From Pseudonocardia sp. MH-G8 (GTDB taxonomy: Bacteria > Actinomycetota > Actinomycetes > Mycobacteriales > Pseudonocardiaceae): a DNA stretch of 64,000 nucleotides. A program made the translations under genes and the position numbers. The number at the start of each line of letters is the position of its first letter. The first letter of the stretch is position 1. Of the stretch, positions 25,209-35,800 are shown piece after piece. The notes beneath the pieces were generated by a model. That model worked only from the letters and a program-made list of their open reading frames with translations, was not told where the DNA came from and ran no database searches. The stretch is taken from positions 62,001 through 126,000 of the forward strand of contig NZ_NKYF01000011.1 in NCBI RefSeq assembly GCF_002262885.1, written 5' to 3'.

Positions 25209-28141
25209 TGAGTTCGGAGCACGAACGCTGTGACAGACGCGCGGAGTCCCAGGACCAGCACGCCAGCCTTGAGGGCCAAGCGCGAGGCACGACGCGGATG
25301 AGTCCTGCCGCACACCCGGACCTGGCTCCTGGATCGGTAGTCGTCGTTCGCGATGAGGAGTGGTTCGTCCGGGCCACCGAGGAGACCGCGGACGGCCTGC
25401 TCGTCCACGTTCAAGGGCTCGGCGAGCTGGTTCGCGACTCCGCCGCGAGCTTCTACGCCAACCTCGACGAGATCGTCCCGCTGGACCCGGCGGCGGCAAA
25501 GGTCGTCCCCGACCACAGCCCGCGCAACCGCACCGCGCGACTCTGGCTCGAGTCGACGATCCGCAAGACGCCGGTACCCCTCGGGGAGGCCTCACTGACG
25601 ACTTCGGCCGGCGCCCTGGCGACGACGTTGAGCTATCAGCAGACCGCGGTTCGTCGCGCACTGGACCCGGCCAACCTACGGCCACGACTCCTGCTGGCCG
25701 ATGCGGTCGGGCTCGGCAAGACCCTCGAGATCGGCATGATCCTCTCCGAGCTGGTGCGGCGAGGCCGGGGCGAGCGCATCCTCATCGTCACGCCAAGGCA
25801 CGTGCTGGAGCAGATGCAGCACGAGATGTGGACGCGCTTCGCGCTGCCGTTCGTCCGGCTGGACTCGGCAGGCATCCAGCGGGTCCGGCAGAAGCTGCCG
25901 GCCACTCGCAACCCGTTCACCTACTTCAAGCGCGTGATCATCTCGATCGACACCTTGAAGTCGGACCGCTATCACGCGAGCCTGCGCAAACAGCGGTGGG
26001 ACGCCGTGGTCATCGACGAGTCGCACAACCTCTCCAACTCCTCGACCCAGAACAACCGGCTGGCCCGGTTGCTGTCGCAGACATGCGAGGCTCTGATCCT
26101 GGCCTCGGCGACCCCCCACAACGGCAAGGCCGACTCCTTCGCCGAGCTCATCCGGCTGCTCGATCCCTCAGCGATCCCGCCCAACGGTGAGCTGATCAAG
26201 GACGAGATCGCCCGGCTGGTGATCCGCCGGCACCGACACAGCCCCGAGGTGGAGTCGGTGGTCGGGGCCGACTGGGCGCAGCGCCAGGAGCCGCTCAACG
26301 TCCTCGTCCCGGCAACGCCGGCCGAGGACGCGATCGCCCGCGAGCTGGAGGACGTCTGGCTGTGGCCCGTCGATGGGCGGGTCCCGTACTCGGGGCAGAA
26401 CGCGAGTCTGTTCCCTTGGACCCTGGCGAAGGCGTTCCTGTCGTCCCCGGCCGCGCTGCGCGACACCGTGAAGGACCGCATCGGCCGGCTCGGTGCCGGA
26501 GCCGAACGTGAGCGCGATGCGTTGGACCGGCTGGCCGAACTGACCGAGAAGGCGCTGAGCGAACCCTCGGCGAAGTACTCCCAGCTGCTGCAGCACCTCC
26601 GACAGATCGGCGTCGGGAGGAGCTCACCCGCGCGCGTGGTGGTGTTCGCCGAACGCGTCGCGACGCTGCGCTGGCTGCACGAGCACCTGCCGGCGGACCT
26701 GGGCCTGCCGCGGGACGCCGTAGAGATCATGCATGGTGGCCTTGCCGACGACGAGCAGCAGCGGATCGTGGAGGCGTTCAAGCAGGAGCACGCACCGGTG
26801 CGCGTGCTGGTGACCGGCGATGTCGCCTCCGAGGGCGTGAACCTGCATGCCCAGTGCCACGAGCTGGTGCACTTCGACATCCCGTGGAGCCTGATCCGGA
26901 TCGAGCAGCGCAACGGACGTATCGACCGCTACGGCCAGAAGCACCCGCCGCGAATCACTGCGCTGCTGTTGGATCCGTCGAGCGAGCGCTTCGCTGGTGA
27001 CGTGCGGATCTTGGCTTCGCTCATCGACAAGGAGGCCGAGGCGCACGCTGCCCTTGGTGACGTGGCCTCGTTGATGGGGCGCTACGACGTCAAGGGCGAG
27101 GAGGAGCAGATCCGGGCGGTCCTGGCGGGATCGAAGACGCTCGACGACGTGGTGCGGACACCCGGCGAGGTCGTCGCCGCCGACGACCTCGCCGGCTTGT
27201 TCGCCGATTTGGACGAGATCGCTGCGGATCCCGAGCCGGAGCGCGGTTCAAACGCGATGGTCGGCACCGGTCTCTACCCGGACGACGTCAGCTATCTCAA
27301 CGAGGCACTGCACGTCGCGTTCGTCGACCCGGCCGCTCCACCGAGCAACGCCGGAGTGTCCTGGCGGCACCACGTGAACGACGGTGTCGCCGAGCTGATC
27401 CCTCCGAAGGACCTCGTGCAGCGCCTGGAGGTGCTGCCACAGAGCTACCTGGCCGATCGGCGGGTCACCGAGAAGCTCGTGCTCGCCACCACCCCGGCGC
27501 GGGGCATCGACCGGCTCGCGGCGGCCCTGCGCGACGACAGCGACTCCACCTGGCCGGACGCGCATTACCTCGGCCCGCTGCACCCCGTACTTGACTGGGC
27601 CGCCGACCAGGCTCTCGCACATCTGGGTCGCAACGAGGTGTTCGCGGTCCGCGGCATCGTGGACAGCCCGACCGTCCTGCTGTTGGGGACGTTGACGAAC
27701 CGCCGCGGCCAGGTGGTGTCCGCAGCCTGGCTGACCGTCGAGTTCCCCACACCGGACGAGCCCGGGTTCAGCACGGTCACCCCGCACGGATCGGCTGCCG
27801 AAGCGCTCGCTGCGGTGGGCTGGGACAAGGTGCGGTCCAATCCAGGTGGGGTACCAGACGCCGAGGAGTTGACCGCGTTGATCAAGCCGGCCGTGCGGCG
27901 CGCGAAGGACCAGATGGCCGTCACGTTCGCGGCCGCGGAGACCGACGTCTCCCAGCGAGTCAGCGCGTGGTCGCGTCGGCTCGACCGGTGGGACGACGAA
28001 GCCGGCGCGTTGATCCGGCGCAGTGACCTGGCCCAGCACCGCCTCAGTGTGCAGAAGGAGCGTGAGCTGGTGACGGCGATGAACCCGGACCGGCAGCTGG
28101 TGCGGCCCTTGCTGGTCGTGGTCCCGGAGGGCGGCCAGTGA
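25205..28141 (+). CDS. DrmD-like SNF2-family helicase
   Basis: 978-residue SF2 helicase resembling DISARM DrmD. The N-terminal domain opens with PGSVVVVRDEEWFVRAT, a short beta domain typical of this family. It is followed by LLADAVGLGKTLEIGMILSEL (Walker A, ~162), VVIDESHNLSNSS (DESH box, ~268), ILASATPHNGKADSF (motif III) and the C-lobe GVNLHAQCHELVHFD...IEQRNGRIDRYGQ (motifs V-VI, ~542-575). A long C-terminal extension follows. Start is ambiguous: ATG 25205 overlaps the upstream small ORF, while ATG 25298 begins closer to the conserved domain (947 aa). The stop overlaps the methylase start (GTGA). DrmD adjacent to an adenine methylase is the class 1 DISARM arrangement. Confidence 0.75.
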   Translation: MMSSEHERCDRRAESQDQHASLEGQARGTTRMSPAAHPDLAPGSVVVVRDEEWFVRATEETADGLLVHVQGLGELVRDSAASFYANLDEIVPLDPAAAKVVPDHSPRNRTARLWLESTIRKTPVPLGEASLTTSAGALATTLSYQQTAVRRALDPANLRPRLLLADAVGLGKTLEIGMILSELVRRGRGERILIVTPRHVLEQMQHEMWTRFALPFVRLDSAGIQRVRQKLPATRNPFTYFKRVIISIDTLKSDRYHASLRKQRWDAVVIDESHNLSNSSTQNNRLARLLSQTCEALILASATPHNGKADSFAELIRLLDPSAIPPNGELIKDEIARLVIRRHRHSPEVESVVGADWAQRQEPLNVLVPATPAEDAIARELEDVWLWPVDGRVPYSGQNASLFPWTLAKAFLSSPAALRDTVKDRIGRLGAGAERERDALDRLAELTEKALSEPSAKYSQLLQHLRQIGVGRSSPARVVVFAERVATLRWLHEHLPADLGLPRDAVEIMHGGLADDEQQRIVEAFKQEHAPVRVLVTGDVASEGVNLHAQCHELVHFDIPWSLIRIEQRNGRIDRYGQKHPPRITALLLDPSSERFAGDVRILASLIDKEAEAHAALGDVASLMGRYDVKGEEEQIRAVLAGSKTLDDVVRTPGEVVAADDLAGLFADLDEIAADPEPERGSNAMVGTGLYPDDVSYLNEALHVAFVDPAAPPSNAGVSWRHHVNDGVAELIPPKDLVQRLEVLPQSYLADRRVTEKLVLATTPARGIDRLAAALRDDSDSTWPDAHYLGPLHPVLDWAADQALAHLGRNEVFAVRGIVDSPTVLLLGTLTNRRGQVVSAAWLTVEFPTPDEPGFSTVTPHGSAAEALAAVGWDKVRSNPGGVPDAEELTALIKPAVRRAKDQMAVTFAAAETDVSQRVSAWSRRLDRWDDEAGALIRRSDLAQHRLSVQKERELVTAMNPDRQLVRPLLVVVPEGGQ

Positions 28142-31100
28142 GCGGGTCGGACGCCATTCTCGTTGGCGAAGCGTGGATTTCCGAGCACTACTTCACCACG
28201 GACGCGACGTCACAGTCGTTCCGCGCGAAAGTTCTGGAGCGGCGCAAGAGCTGGGACGCCGAGGCGAAGGAGCAACGCTCCACCCCGCTGTCCCGGTTAA
28301 CCAAGGTCCGCCAGAAGCTCGAACGCGATCTGGCCGGCTTGGCCGAGCTCATCGATCCCGACCTGATTCCGGCCACCGACGCCGAGGTCGTCGCGAAGGC
28401 TGCGACCGGAGTCCACGAGCAGGTGATCGCCGTCCTGGGCCTGCGGGATCACGGGCTGCACGTTGCGGAGACGGGCCCGGTGCTGCGGATCTCCGCACCC
28501 GGCATCACCGAGGATTCCCCGCTGGCTGTGGTGCTCGGCCGCCCTGTGGTTACGGTGGAAGAGGCGATCGCGCGGGACGGCGCCACCTTGCTCGCCCCGC
28601 ACATCCCTGTCGACGACGGCCCGGAGTTCACCTCGGCCGCGCGCCTGATGTCCGCGCTGTTCGTCGACGACGACGCCCCCGAGCTGGTGCTCCTGCTGGC
28701 CGGGCGGTGGGCGGTACTCGCCGAGCAGAGCCGCTGGGCCGAGGGCCGCTACCTGGCCGTCGACCTGCAGCTGGTGTGCGAGCGCAACGACGGCAGGCGC
28801 GGCGGCGAGATCGACCGCGCGCTGACCTGTTTGTCAGCAGAGTCGATCGCGCCCAGCGCCGACGGCACGCTGTGGTGGCACGGCGTGCTGGAGGAGTCGA
28901 TCAAGCACACCGTCGGCGTCTCGAAGGACCTCCGCGAGGGAGTGCGGCTATCCATCGAGATCACCGCCAATGAGGTGGTGACCCGCCGTCGCGACCTGGG
29001 CCTCGAACCGCTGCCGCCTGCCGAGGCGAACGAGCTGGCCAAGCAGTCTCTGCGGTTCCTCTACCGGATCCTGTTCCTGCTCTACGCCGAGGCCTCCCCC
29101 GAGTTGGGCGTGCTGCCGGTCGGCGCCCAGACCTACGACGCCGGATACAGCCTGGATCGGCTGCGCGACCTCGTGCAGGTCGAACTGGCAACCCCACAGT
29201 CCCGCTCCGGCACCCACCTCTACGCGTCGCTGGGTGTGCTGTTCGGGCTCGTCGACCGCGGGCGCTCCCCCGCACGGTCCGACGACGCGGCGGAGTCCGA
29301 CGAAGGCCTGCGGTTCAACGCGCTGCGCGCCGACCTCTTCGAGCCGAAGGCCACCGCGTTCCTCGACGAGGTCGGGCTGGGCAACGCCGCCCTGCAGGAG
29401 GTCCTCGGGCATCTGCTGCTGAGCAAGGAGAAGCGCGGCAAGGACCGCGGCTTCATCTCCTACGCCGAGCTCGGCATCAACCAGCTCGGCGCGGTGTACG
29501 AGGGCTTGATGTCCTACACCGGCTTCTTCGCCGAGACCGACCTGTACGAGGTCGCGAAAGGCGGCGATGCGGAGAAGGGCTCCTGGGTCGTCCCCGTCGA
29601 CCGCGCCGAGGGGATCGCCGCCGCCGACTTCGTGAAGGCCGAGGACCCCGTCACCGGCGAGAAGAAGCCGGTGCTGCACGAGCAGGGGTCGTTCGTGTTC
29701 CGGCTGTCCGGCCGCGACCGCCAGCAGTCCGCCTCCTACTACACGCCCGAGGTGCTGACGAGGTTCACCGTCGGCCAGGCGCTCGAAGAGCTCCTCGACC
29801 AGGACGGTGCGAAGACCTCGGCCGCCGAGATCCTGACGTTCAGCGTGTGCGAGCCAGCGCTGGGCTCGGGCGCGTTCGCCATCGAGGCGGTCCGCCAGCT
29901 CGCCGAGCAGTACCTCCAGCGCCGCCAGGACGAGCTGGGCGTCCGGATCGACCCGGACGAGTACCCGCGCCGTCTGCAGGAGGTCAAGGCCTACCTGGCG
30001 CTGCACAACGTCTACGGCGTCGACCTCAACGCCACCGCGGTCGAGCTGGCCGAGATCTCGCTGTGGCTCGACACGATGGTCTCCGGGCTCTCCGCGCCGT
30101 GGTTCGGGCTGCACCTGCGGCGCGGCAACTCGCTGATCGGGGCCCGGCGCGCTGTCTACAAGCGCAGCCAGGTCGCCGACAAGACCTGGCTCGGCGCCGT
30201 CCCCCGCGACCTGCCGCTGACCTCGCTTCCCGAGGACATCGCCGCCGAGCGGGTCGGCTCCGACCTCGGTGATGGCATCCACCACTTCCTGCTTCCGGCT
30301 GACGGTTGGGGCGCCGCCGCCGACGCCAAGGAAGCCGCGGGCCTGGTCCCGGATGCGGTGAAGATGCTCAAGCGGTGGCGCAGCTCAACGAAGACCAAGC
30401 CGACCAAGACCCAGATCGACGCCCTGGCCGAACTGTCCAACCGGGTCGAGACGCTGTGGCAGATCAGCTACCGGCGCCTCCACCTCGCCGAGCAGGAGAT
30501 CCGCCGCTCTATTTCGGTGTGGGGTGCCGGCGAGCTGCCTGCCGGCGGTGCGGTGCAGCGCAAGCAGATCGAGGCGTCGCTAGCCGACGAGGCCGGCGCG
30601 TACCGGCGGCTGCGCCGGGTGCTCGACGCCTGGACCGCGCTCTGGTTCTGGCCGCTCACCGAGTCGGCCACCGCCGTCGACGGCCGCCGGGTCGAACCCC
30701 CCACCGTGGACCAGTGGATCACCGGCCTGCAGGCGTTGCTCGGGCGCAACCCCGAGCTCAGCGGCAAGCCCAGGAAGAAGTCGAAGCGCGACGCCGTGCC
30801 CGGGCAGATCTCCCTCGCCGAGGCGACCAGCTGGGACGAGCTGGGTCGCGCAGAAGAACTGGAATTGGACTTCGCCGGGGCCCGGTCAATCGGCGCGGTG
30901 CTTGCCGAGCACCCGTGGCTGGTGGTGTGTGAGCGGGTTGCGCGGCAGCAGGGGTTCTTCCACTGGAACCTCGACTTCGCGACGGTCTTCGCCCGGGGCG
31001 GGTTCGATCTGCAGGTGGGGAACCCGCCGTGGGTGCGGCCCGATGTCGATGTCGATGCACTGCTGGCCGAGGGTGATCCGTGGTGGAAGCTCGCAGTGAA

Positions 31101-32874
31101 ACCAAGCCAGACACTGATCGCCCAGAAGCGTGCGGAGACCCTGGCGCTGTCCGGAGTGACCGACTTGGTGGTCGCTGGCACCGCCGATGTGGTGTGCGCA
31201 GCCGATTTCCTGGCCTCCACGCCGCAGTTCCCGCACCTGGCAGGCCTGCGGCCGGATCTGTATCGCTGCTTCATGGAGCAAACCTGGCGGTCCGGTTCTG
31301 AGCGTGGCACGGCGGGGCTCATCCATCTTGACACTCACTTCACCGCCGACAATGCCGGATTGCTACGGGCCGAGACCTACAGCCGACTCCGACGGCACTG
31401 GGAGTTCATCAACGAGCTCGAGCTCTTCGAAATCCAGCACCAGAAGCACTACGGCGTCAATGTCTACGGCCGACATCGCACCGAGGTCAGATTTCGCAAT
31501 GCCGTATCTCTCTACCATCCCGACACGGTGGCTCGGTCGCTGATCCACGACGGGTCTGGCCCGGAGCCCGGATTCAAGGACGACGACGGCAACTGGGACC
31601 AGCGGCCGCATCGCGGGCGGATCACCGAGGTCATCGACGAGGTCCTGACGACCTGGCACACCCTCCTTGAGGGCCAGGCGACACCGGTGGTCCAGACTCG
31701 CATGGTGTACGCGGTCAACCGGGCTGCAGCTTCTGTACTGGACAAGCTCTCCCGCTCCCCCCGAATAAGTAATATGAATTTGCAGTTCTCCCTGGGCTGG
31801 GACGAGGCCGCAGGTCGCAGGAAAGGCTACTTTGAAACTGACTGGGGCACTCCTTGCTCCTGGGACGACGTGATCCTGCAGGGTCCACACCTGTTCGTCG
31901 GAACCCCGTTGTACAAGACACCGAACAAGACCCTGCTGCACCACCTCGACTGGTCGGAGACCGACTTCGAGGCGCTCGCGCCGGATGCCGTCCCAGCCAC
32001 CGCCTACAAGCCTATCGGCGACCGCTACCGCTACGACTGCGATTACACTGATTGGGGCGATGATGACTATCCGGAGCCCGCGCGGGATCACTACCGGATC
32101 GCCTGGCGCCGCATGGCGGCCAATACCGGCGAGCGAACCCTAATCCCGGCACTCATCCCACCGGGCCCCGCCCACGTCGACGGCGTGTTCTCCCTAGGCA
32201 ATCCCGGTGGCGAACTGCGCGATCTCGTCGCGGTCACCGGCTCCGTCAGCTCGCTGATCAGCGACTTCACGGTCCGCTCGACGCCAAAAGCAGACATCAG
32301 GTCTGTCACCGCCAACCGCCTCCCGTTTGCAGATGGAAAGTTGCGTGCCGAGCTGATCCTGCGCACCCTCCGCCTCAACGCTGTCACCGACGCCTACGCC
32401 GACCTCTGGAAGGCGTGCTGGTCCCCGGAGTTCATCCACGACTCCTGGACCGGCGGGCTCAGCCACCAGCGCCGCCCCGACCTGGGAGCTGTCGGTCCCA
32501 CCTGGACCCCCGACACCCCGCTTCGGATCGCGGCCGACCGCCGCCAGGCCCTCGTCGAGATCGACGCTCTCGTCGCCCTCATGCTCGGCCTCACCGCCGA
32601 CGAGCTATGCACGATCTACCGCACCCAGTTCGCCGTCCTCTACGGCTACGACCGCAATGTGAACTTCTACGACACCAACGGCCGCCTTATCCCGAACTCC
32701 GTCCTGAGCGTATGGCGCAAGAAGGGCGAGCGGATCACCACCGAGGAGCGCACCGCCACCAACCAGACCGGCAACACCTACGTCTACGAGCTGCCCTTCG
32801 TCACCCTCAACCGCGAGGACGACATGCGGCAGGCGTACGCCCACTTCGAGCGGCTCCTTGCGGAGCGCTCGTGA
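28138..32874 (+). CDS. Eco57I-type N6-adenine DNA methyltransferase (DrmMI/PglX-like)
   Basis: 1578-residue gamma-class adenine methylase. The N-terminal ~500 residues have no motif I recognise. A linker SASYYTPEVLTRFTVGQAL precedes SAM-binding motif I EPALGSGAFAIEAV (~571), then VYGVDLNATAVELAEISLWL and, after a long helical insertion, the catalytic motif NPPWVRPD (~960). The rest probably holds target recognition. NPPW is the N6-adenine signature. It would mark host DNA at an asymmetric site for the surrounding helicases. GTG 28138 overlaps the SNF2 stop by four bases, and the stop overlaps the next GTG (32871). It is the only methyltransferase I found in the island. No nuclease motif is evident in the N-terminal part, so a bifunctional type IIG enzyme seems less likely. 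Confidence 0.8.
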   Translation: MSGSDAILVGEAWISEHYFTTDATSQSFRAKVLERRKSWDAEAKEQRSTPLSRLTKVRQKLERDLAGLAELIDPDLIPATDAEVVAKAATGVHEQVIAVLGLRDHGLHVAETGPVLRISAPGITEDSPLAVVLGRPVVTVEEAIARDGATLLAPHIPVDDGPEFTSAARLMSALFVDDDAPELVLLLAGRWAVLAEQSRWAEGRYLAVDLQLVCERNDGRRGGEIDRALTCLSAESIAPSADGTLWWHGVLEESIKHTVGVSKDLREGVRLSIEITANEVVTRRRDLGLEPLPPAEANELAKQSLRFLYRILFLLYAEASPELGVLPVGAQTYDAGYSLDRLRDLVQVELATPQSRSGTHLYASLGVLFGLVDRGRSPARSDDAAESDEGLRFNALRADLFEPKATAFLDEVGLGNAALQEVLGHLLLSKEKRGKDRGFISYAELGINQLGAVYEGLMSYTGFFAETDLYEVAKGGDAEKGSWVVPVDRAEGIAAADFVKAEDPVTGEKKPVLHEQGSFVFRLSGRDRQQSASYYTPEVLTRFTVGQALEELLDQDGAKTSAAEILTFSVCEPALGSGAFAIEAVRQLAEQYLQRRQDELGVRIDPDEYPRRLQEVKAYLALHNVYGVDLNATAVELAEISLWLDTMVSGLSAPWFGLHLRRGNSLIGARRAVYKRSQVADKTWLGAVPRDLPLTSLPEDIAAERVGSDLGDGIHHFLLPADGWGAAADAKEAAGLVPDAVKMLKRWRSSTKTKPTKTQIDALAELSNRVETLWQISYRRLHLAEQEIRRSISVWGAGELPAGGAVQRKQIEASLADEAGAYRRLRRVLDAWTALWFWPLTESATAVDGRRVEPPTVDQWITGLQALLGRNPELSGKPRKKSKRDAVPGQISLAEATSWDELGRAEELELDFAGARSIGAVLAEHPWLVVCERVARQQGFFHWNLDFATVFARGGFDLQVGNPPWVRPDVDVDALLAEGDPWWKLAVKPSQTLIAQKRAETLALSGVTDLVVAGTADVVCAADFLASTPQFPHLAGLRPDLYRCFMEQTWRSGSERGTAGLIHLDTHFTADNAGLLRAETYSRLRRHWEFINELELFEIQHQKHYGVNVYGRHRTEVRFRNAVSLYHPDTVARSLIHDGSGPEPGFKDDDGNWDQRPHRGRITEVIDEVLTTWHTLLEGQATPVVQTRMVYAVNRAAASVLDKLSRSPRISNMNLQFSLGWDEAAGRRKGYFETDWGTPCSWDDVILQGPHLFVGTPLYKTPNKTLLHHLDWSETDFEALAPDAVPATAYKPIGDRYRYDCDYTDWGDDDYPEPARDHYRIAWRRMAANTGERTLIPALIPPGPAHVDGVFSLGNPGGELRDLVAVTGSVSSLISDFTVRSTPKADIRSVTANRLPFADGKLRAELILRTLRLNAVTDAYADLWKACWSPEFIHDSWTGGLSHQRRPDLGAVGPTWTPDTPLRIAADRRQALVEIDALVALMLGLTADELCTIYRTQFAVLYGYDRNVNFYDTNGRLIPNSVLSVWRKKGERITTEERTATNQTGNTYVYELPFVTLNREDDMRQAYAHFERLLAERS

Positions 32875-35800
32875 GCGAACTGCTACCCACGGTCCAGGCC
32901 GAGAACATCCGCCACAGCCTGGTCGACTACCTCACGACCACGTTCGCTCTCACCGACACCGGCGCCCGCGACGCCCTCGACCGGTTCCTCGGTGATCCCG
33001 AGTCGGGCATGTTCAAGGGCCCGTACGTGCGGCTGCGGTTGCCGTTCCGCCCAGCCGATGACGGCTGGCGCGACAGCCTGGAGTGGTACGAGGGGCACCG
33101 GCCCTACGGGCACCAGGCGGCCGCGTTCGCCCGCCTGTCGTCACTGGGCGGACGTCGCCCGCAACCGACCCTGGTGACCACTGGCACCGGCTCCGGGAAG
33201 ACGGAAGCGTTCCTGTATCCGATCGTCGACCACGTGCTGCGGGCACGACGTGAGGGAATCACCGGCGCCAAGGCGCTCATCCTCTACCCGATGAACGCCC
33301 TGGCCAACGACCAGGCGCAGCGGCTTACCCGGCTCCTCACAACGCACGCCGAGCTCCGCGGGATCACCGCCGCGATCTACACCGGGCAGAAGGGCCCGCA
33401 GCGCACTATGGTGACCGCCGACGGGCTGATCACCGACCGCGGCATCATCCGCGACACCGCGCCGGACATCCTGCTGACCAACTACAAGATGCTCGACCAG
33501 CTGCTGCTGCGGGCGGCCGATCAGGACATCTGGCGGCAGTCTGCGCGGAGCCTCCAGTACCTGGTGCTCGACGAGTTCCACACCTACGACGGCGCCCAGG
33601 GCACCGACGTCGCCATGTTGCTGCGTCGCCTCGGGCTCGCGCTGAAGAGCCACTGGCCCAAGCACGACGCCACCATCACCCCCGATGACCGGGCGCGCCC
33701 GCTGGGCCGGATCACCCCGGTCGCGACCTCGGCGACGCTCGGCGACAAGGGCGATCCCGGGGTGATGCTCGACTTCGCGCACACCGTGTTCGGCGAGCCC
33801 TTCGACGACGGTGCCATCATCACCGAATCTCGGCTGAGCCTCGACGAGTGGACCGCCGGAGCGGCCACCGCAGTCGCCGACCACGGCGCCGTCGAGATCG
33901 GAGTGATTGACGTCGTGGCCGCGAACGCGGCCGTCGAGCAGCTCGGCACGGACCCCGATCCGGAGACGCTCACCCGGACCGTCCTCACCCACCTCTACGA
34001 CACCGTTCCCGACGACCCCGCACTGCTGCCCGACCTGTGCCGGGCACATCCGCTGGTCGCCGCGCTCGCCCGCGAAGCCTACGAGGCCGTCGGCCTCAGC
34101 GACCTGGTCCGCCACGTCCTCGGCCCCACCCCGACCCCGCAGCTCGCCGCGACCGGCGCCGACCCGGACTGGGAACGGTTCCTGTCGCATGTCGTCGCCG
34201 CGCTCGGACACGTCCGCACCCTCGCCGGCCGCTCGGCGCTGTCGGTCGAGGCGCACCTGTGGGTGCGCGAACTGACCCGCATCGACCGCGCCGCCGATCC
34301 GACCGCGCAGTTCCGGTGGGGCGACGACGGACCACCTGCGGCCGGGAGCGGCACCGAGGACGTCCGCCCCGCGTTCCCTGCCCTGTACTGCCGCCGCTGC
34401 GGCCGCTCGGGGTGGGGTGTCAGCCTGGCCCCGGTGGGAACCAGCCTCGCCGTCAACGACGAGGGGATCCGCCGCGATCACGCCGGCCGGGAGGGGCGGT
34501 TCCGGCCGCTGCTCTACGCAGGTGCCGCGGCCGAGGCCATCTACGCCGGGCAGGCCCCACCGCCGGGCCTGCTCTGGTTCTCGGTCCGCACCCGCGAACT
34601 GCTGAGCAGCGCGCCGGCCGAGGACGACCCGGACCTGCGCGACGGGTGGGTGCTCCCGATCCTGACCAACACCGGCCAGGACGCCGACGACGACGCCCGC
34701 AACGACACCTGCCCGGCCTGCGGCCAGGCCGACGGCATCCGCTTCCTCGGCAGCGCGATCGCCACCCTGCTGTCCGTGTCGCTGTCCACCCTGTTCGGAT
34801 CCCACCAGTTGAACGAGAAGGAGAAGAAAGCACTCGTCTTCACCGACTCGGTGCAGGACGCCGCACATCGCGCCGGGTTCGTCCAGGCCCGGTCGCACAC
34901 ACTGACACTGCGCGCGGTCCTGCGCGCCGCCGTCCAGGACGGACCGCTGGCCCTGGAACAGCTCGTCGACGAGGTGATCCGGCTCGCCGGCAATGACCGG
35001 ATCAAGCGCTACCGACTGCTGCCGCCGGACTGCGCGGACCGGGAGTCGTTCGCCCCGTTCTGGACGAGCTCCACGCTGCGCGGCGCACCGCAGAGCGTCC
35101 GGACACGGGTGCGACGGCGCCTGGCCCTCGACGCCGCGCTCGAGTTCGGACTCAACTCCCGCACCGGACGCACGCTGGAGCTCACCGGCGCGGTCGCCGT
35201 CGAGGTAGATGCAGGCGAACCCGCGAAGATGGCGGCTGCCGCACGCACCGCGCTCGGGGGCACCGCTCACCAGACCAGCACCGAGGGCGAGCACACCGAC
35301 GCGACCCTGACCCGCTGGGTGCGGGGTGTGCTCAACCGGATGCGAGCCCAGGGCGCCATCGACCACCCCTGGTTCGACAAGTACCGCCGGGAGGACGGCA
35401 ACCGCTGGTGGGTCACCGGCGGCAGGAACCCGCAGGACGGCATGCCCGCCTTCCCGGGCAACCGACCCGGCCGTGTCGGCCGCCCCGCCCCTGGCTACCC
35501 GCGGGTCGGCGGCACCGGCGATCCGGCGAAGGCCGATGGTCTGGAGCCGGTCACCACCGCCAAGTCCTGGTACGCCCAGTGGACGTCGAAGGCCCTCGAC
35601 GTCAGCCCTCACGACGGCGGCCGGCTCGCGCGGCTGCTGCTCGACGCGCTCGCCCGTGACGGCGTGCTGACCACCCTCACCAGTACGTCCGGCGCCACCG
35701 TCTACGCGATCCCGGCCGACGGCGTGGTCGTCACCCCGACCACCTCGGAGGACCTGGCCGCCCGGCGCCACCTGCTGACCTGCGACACCTGCCGGGACGT

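Noticed and set aside
32415..32870. 152-codon N-terminal extension of the second giant helicase
   Set aside because: Lies inside the methylase gene in another frame; the GTGA overlap at 32871 fits the operon's other junctions.
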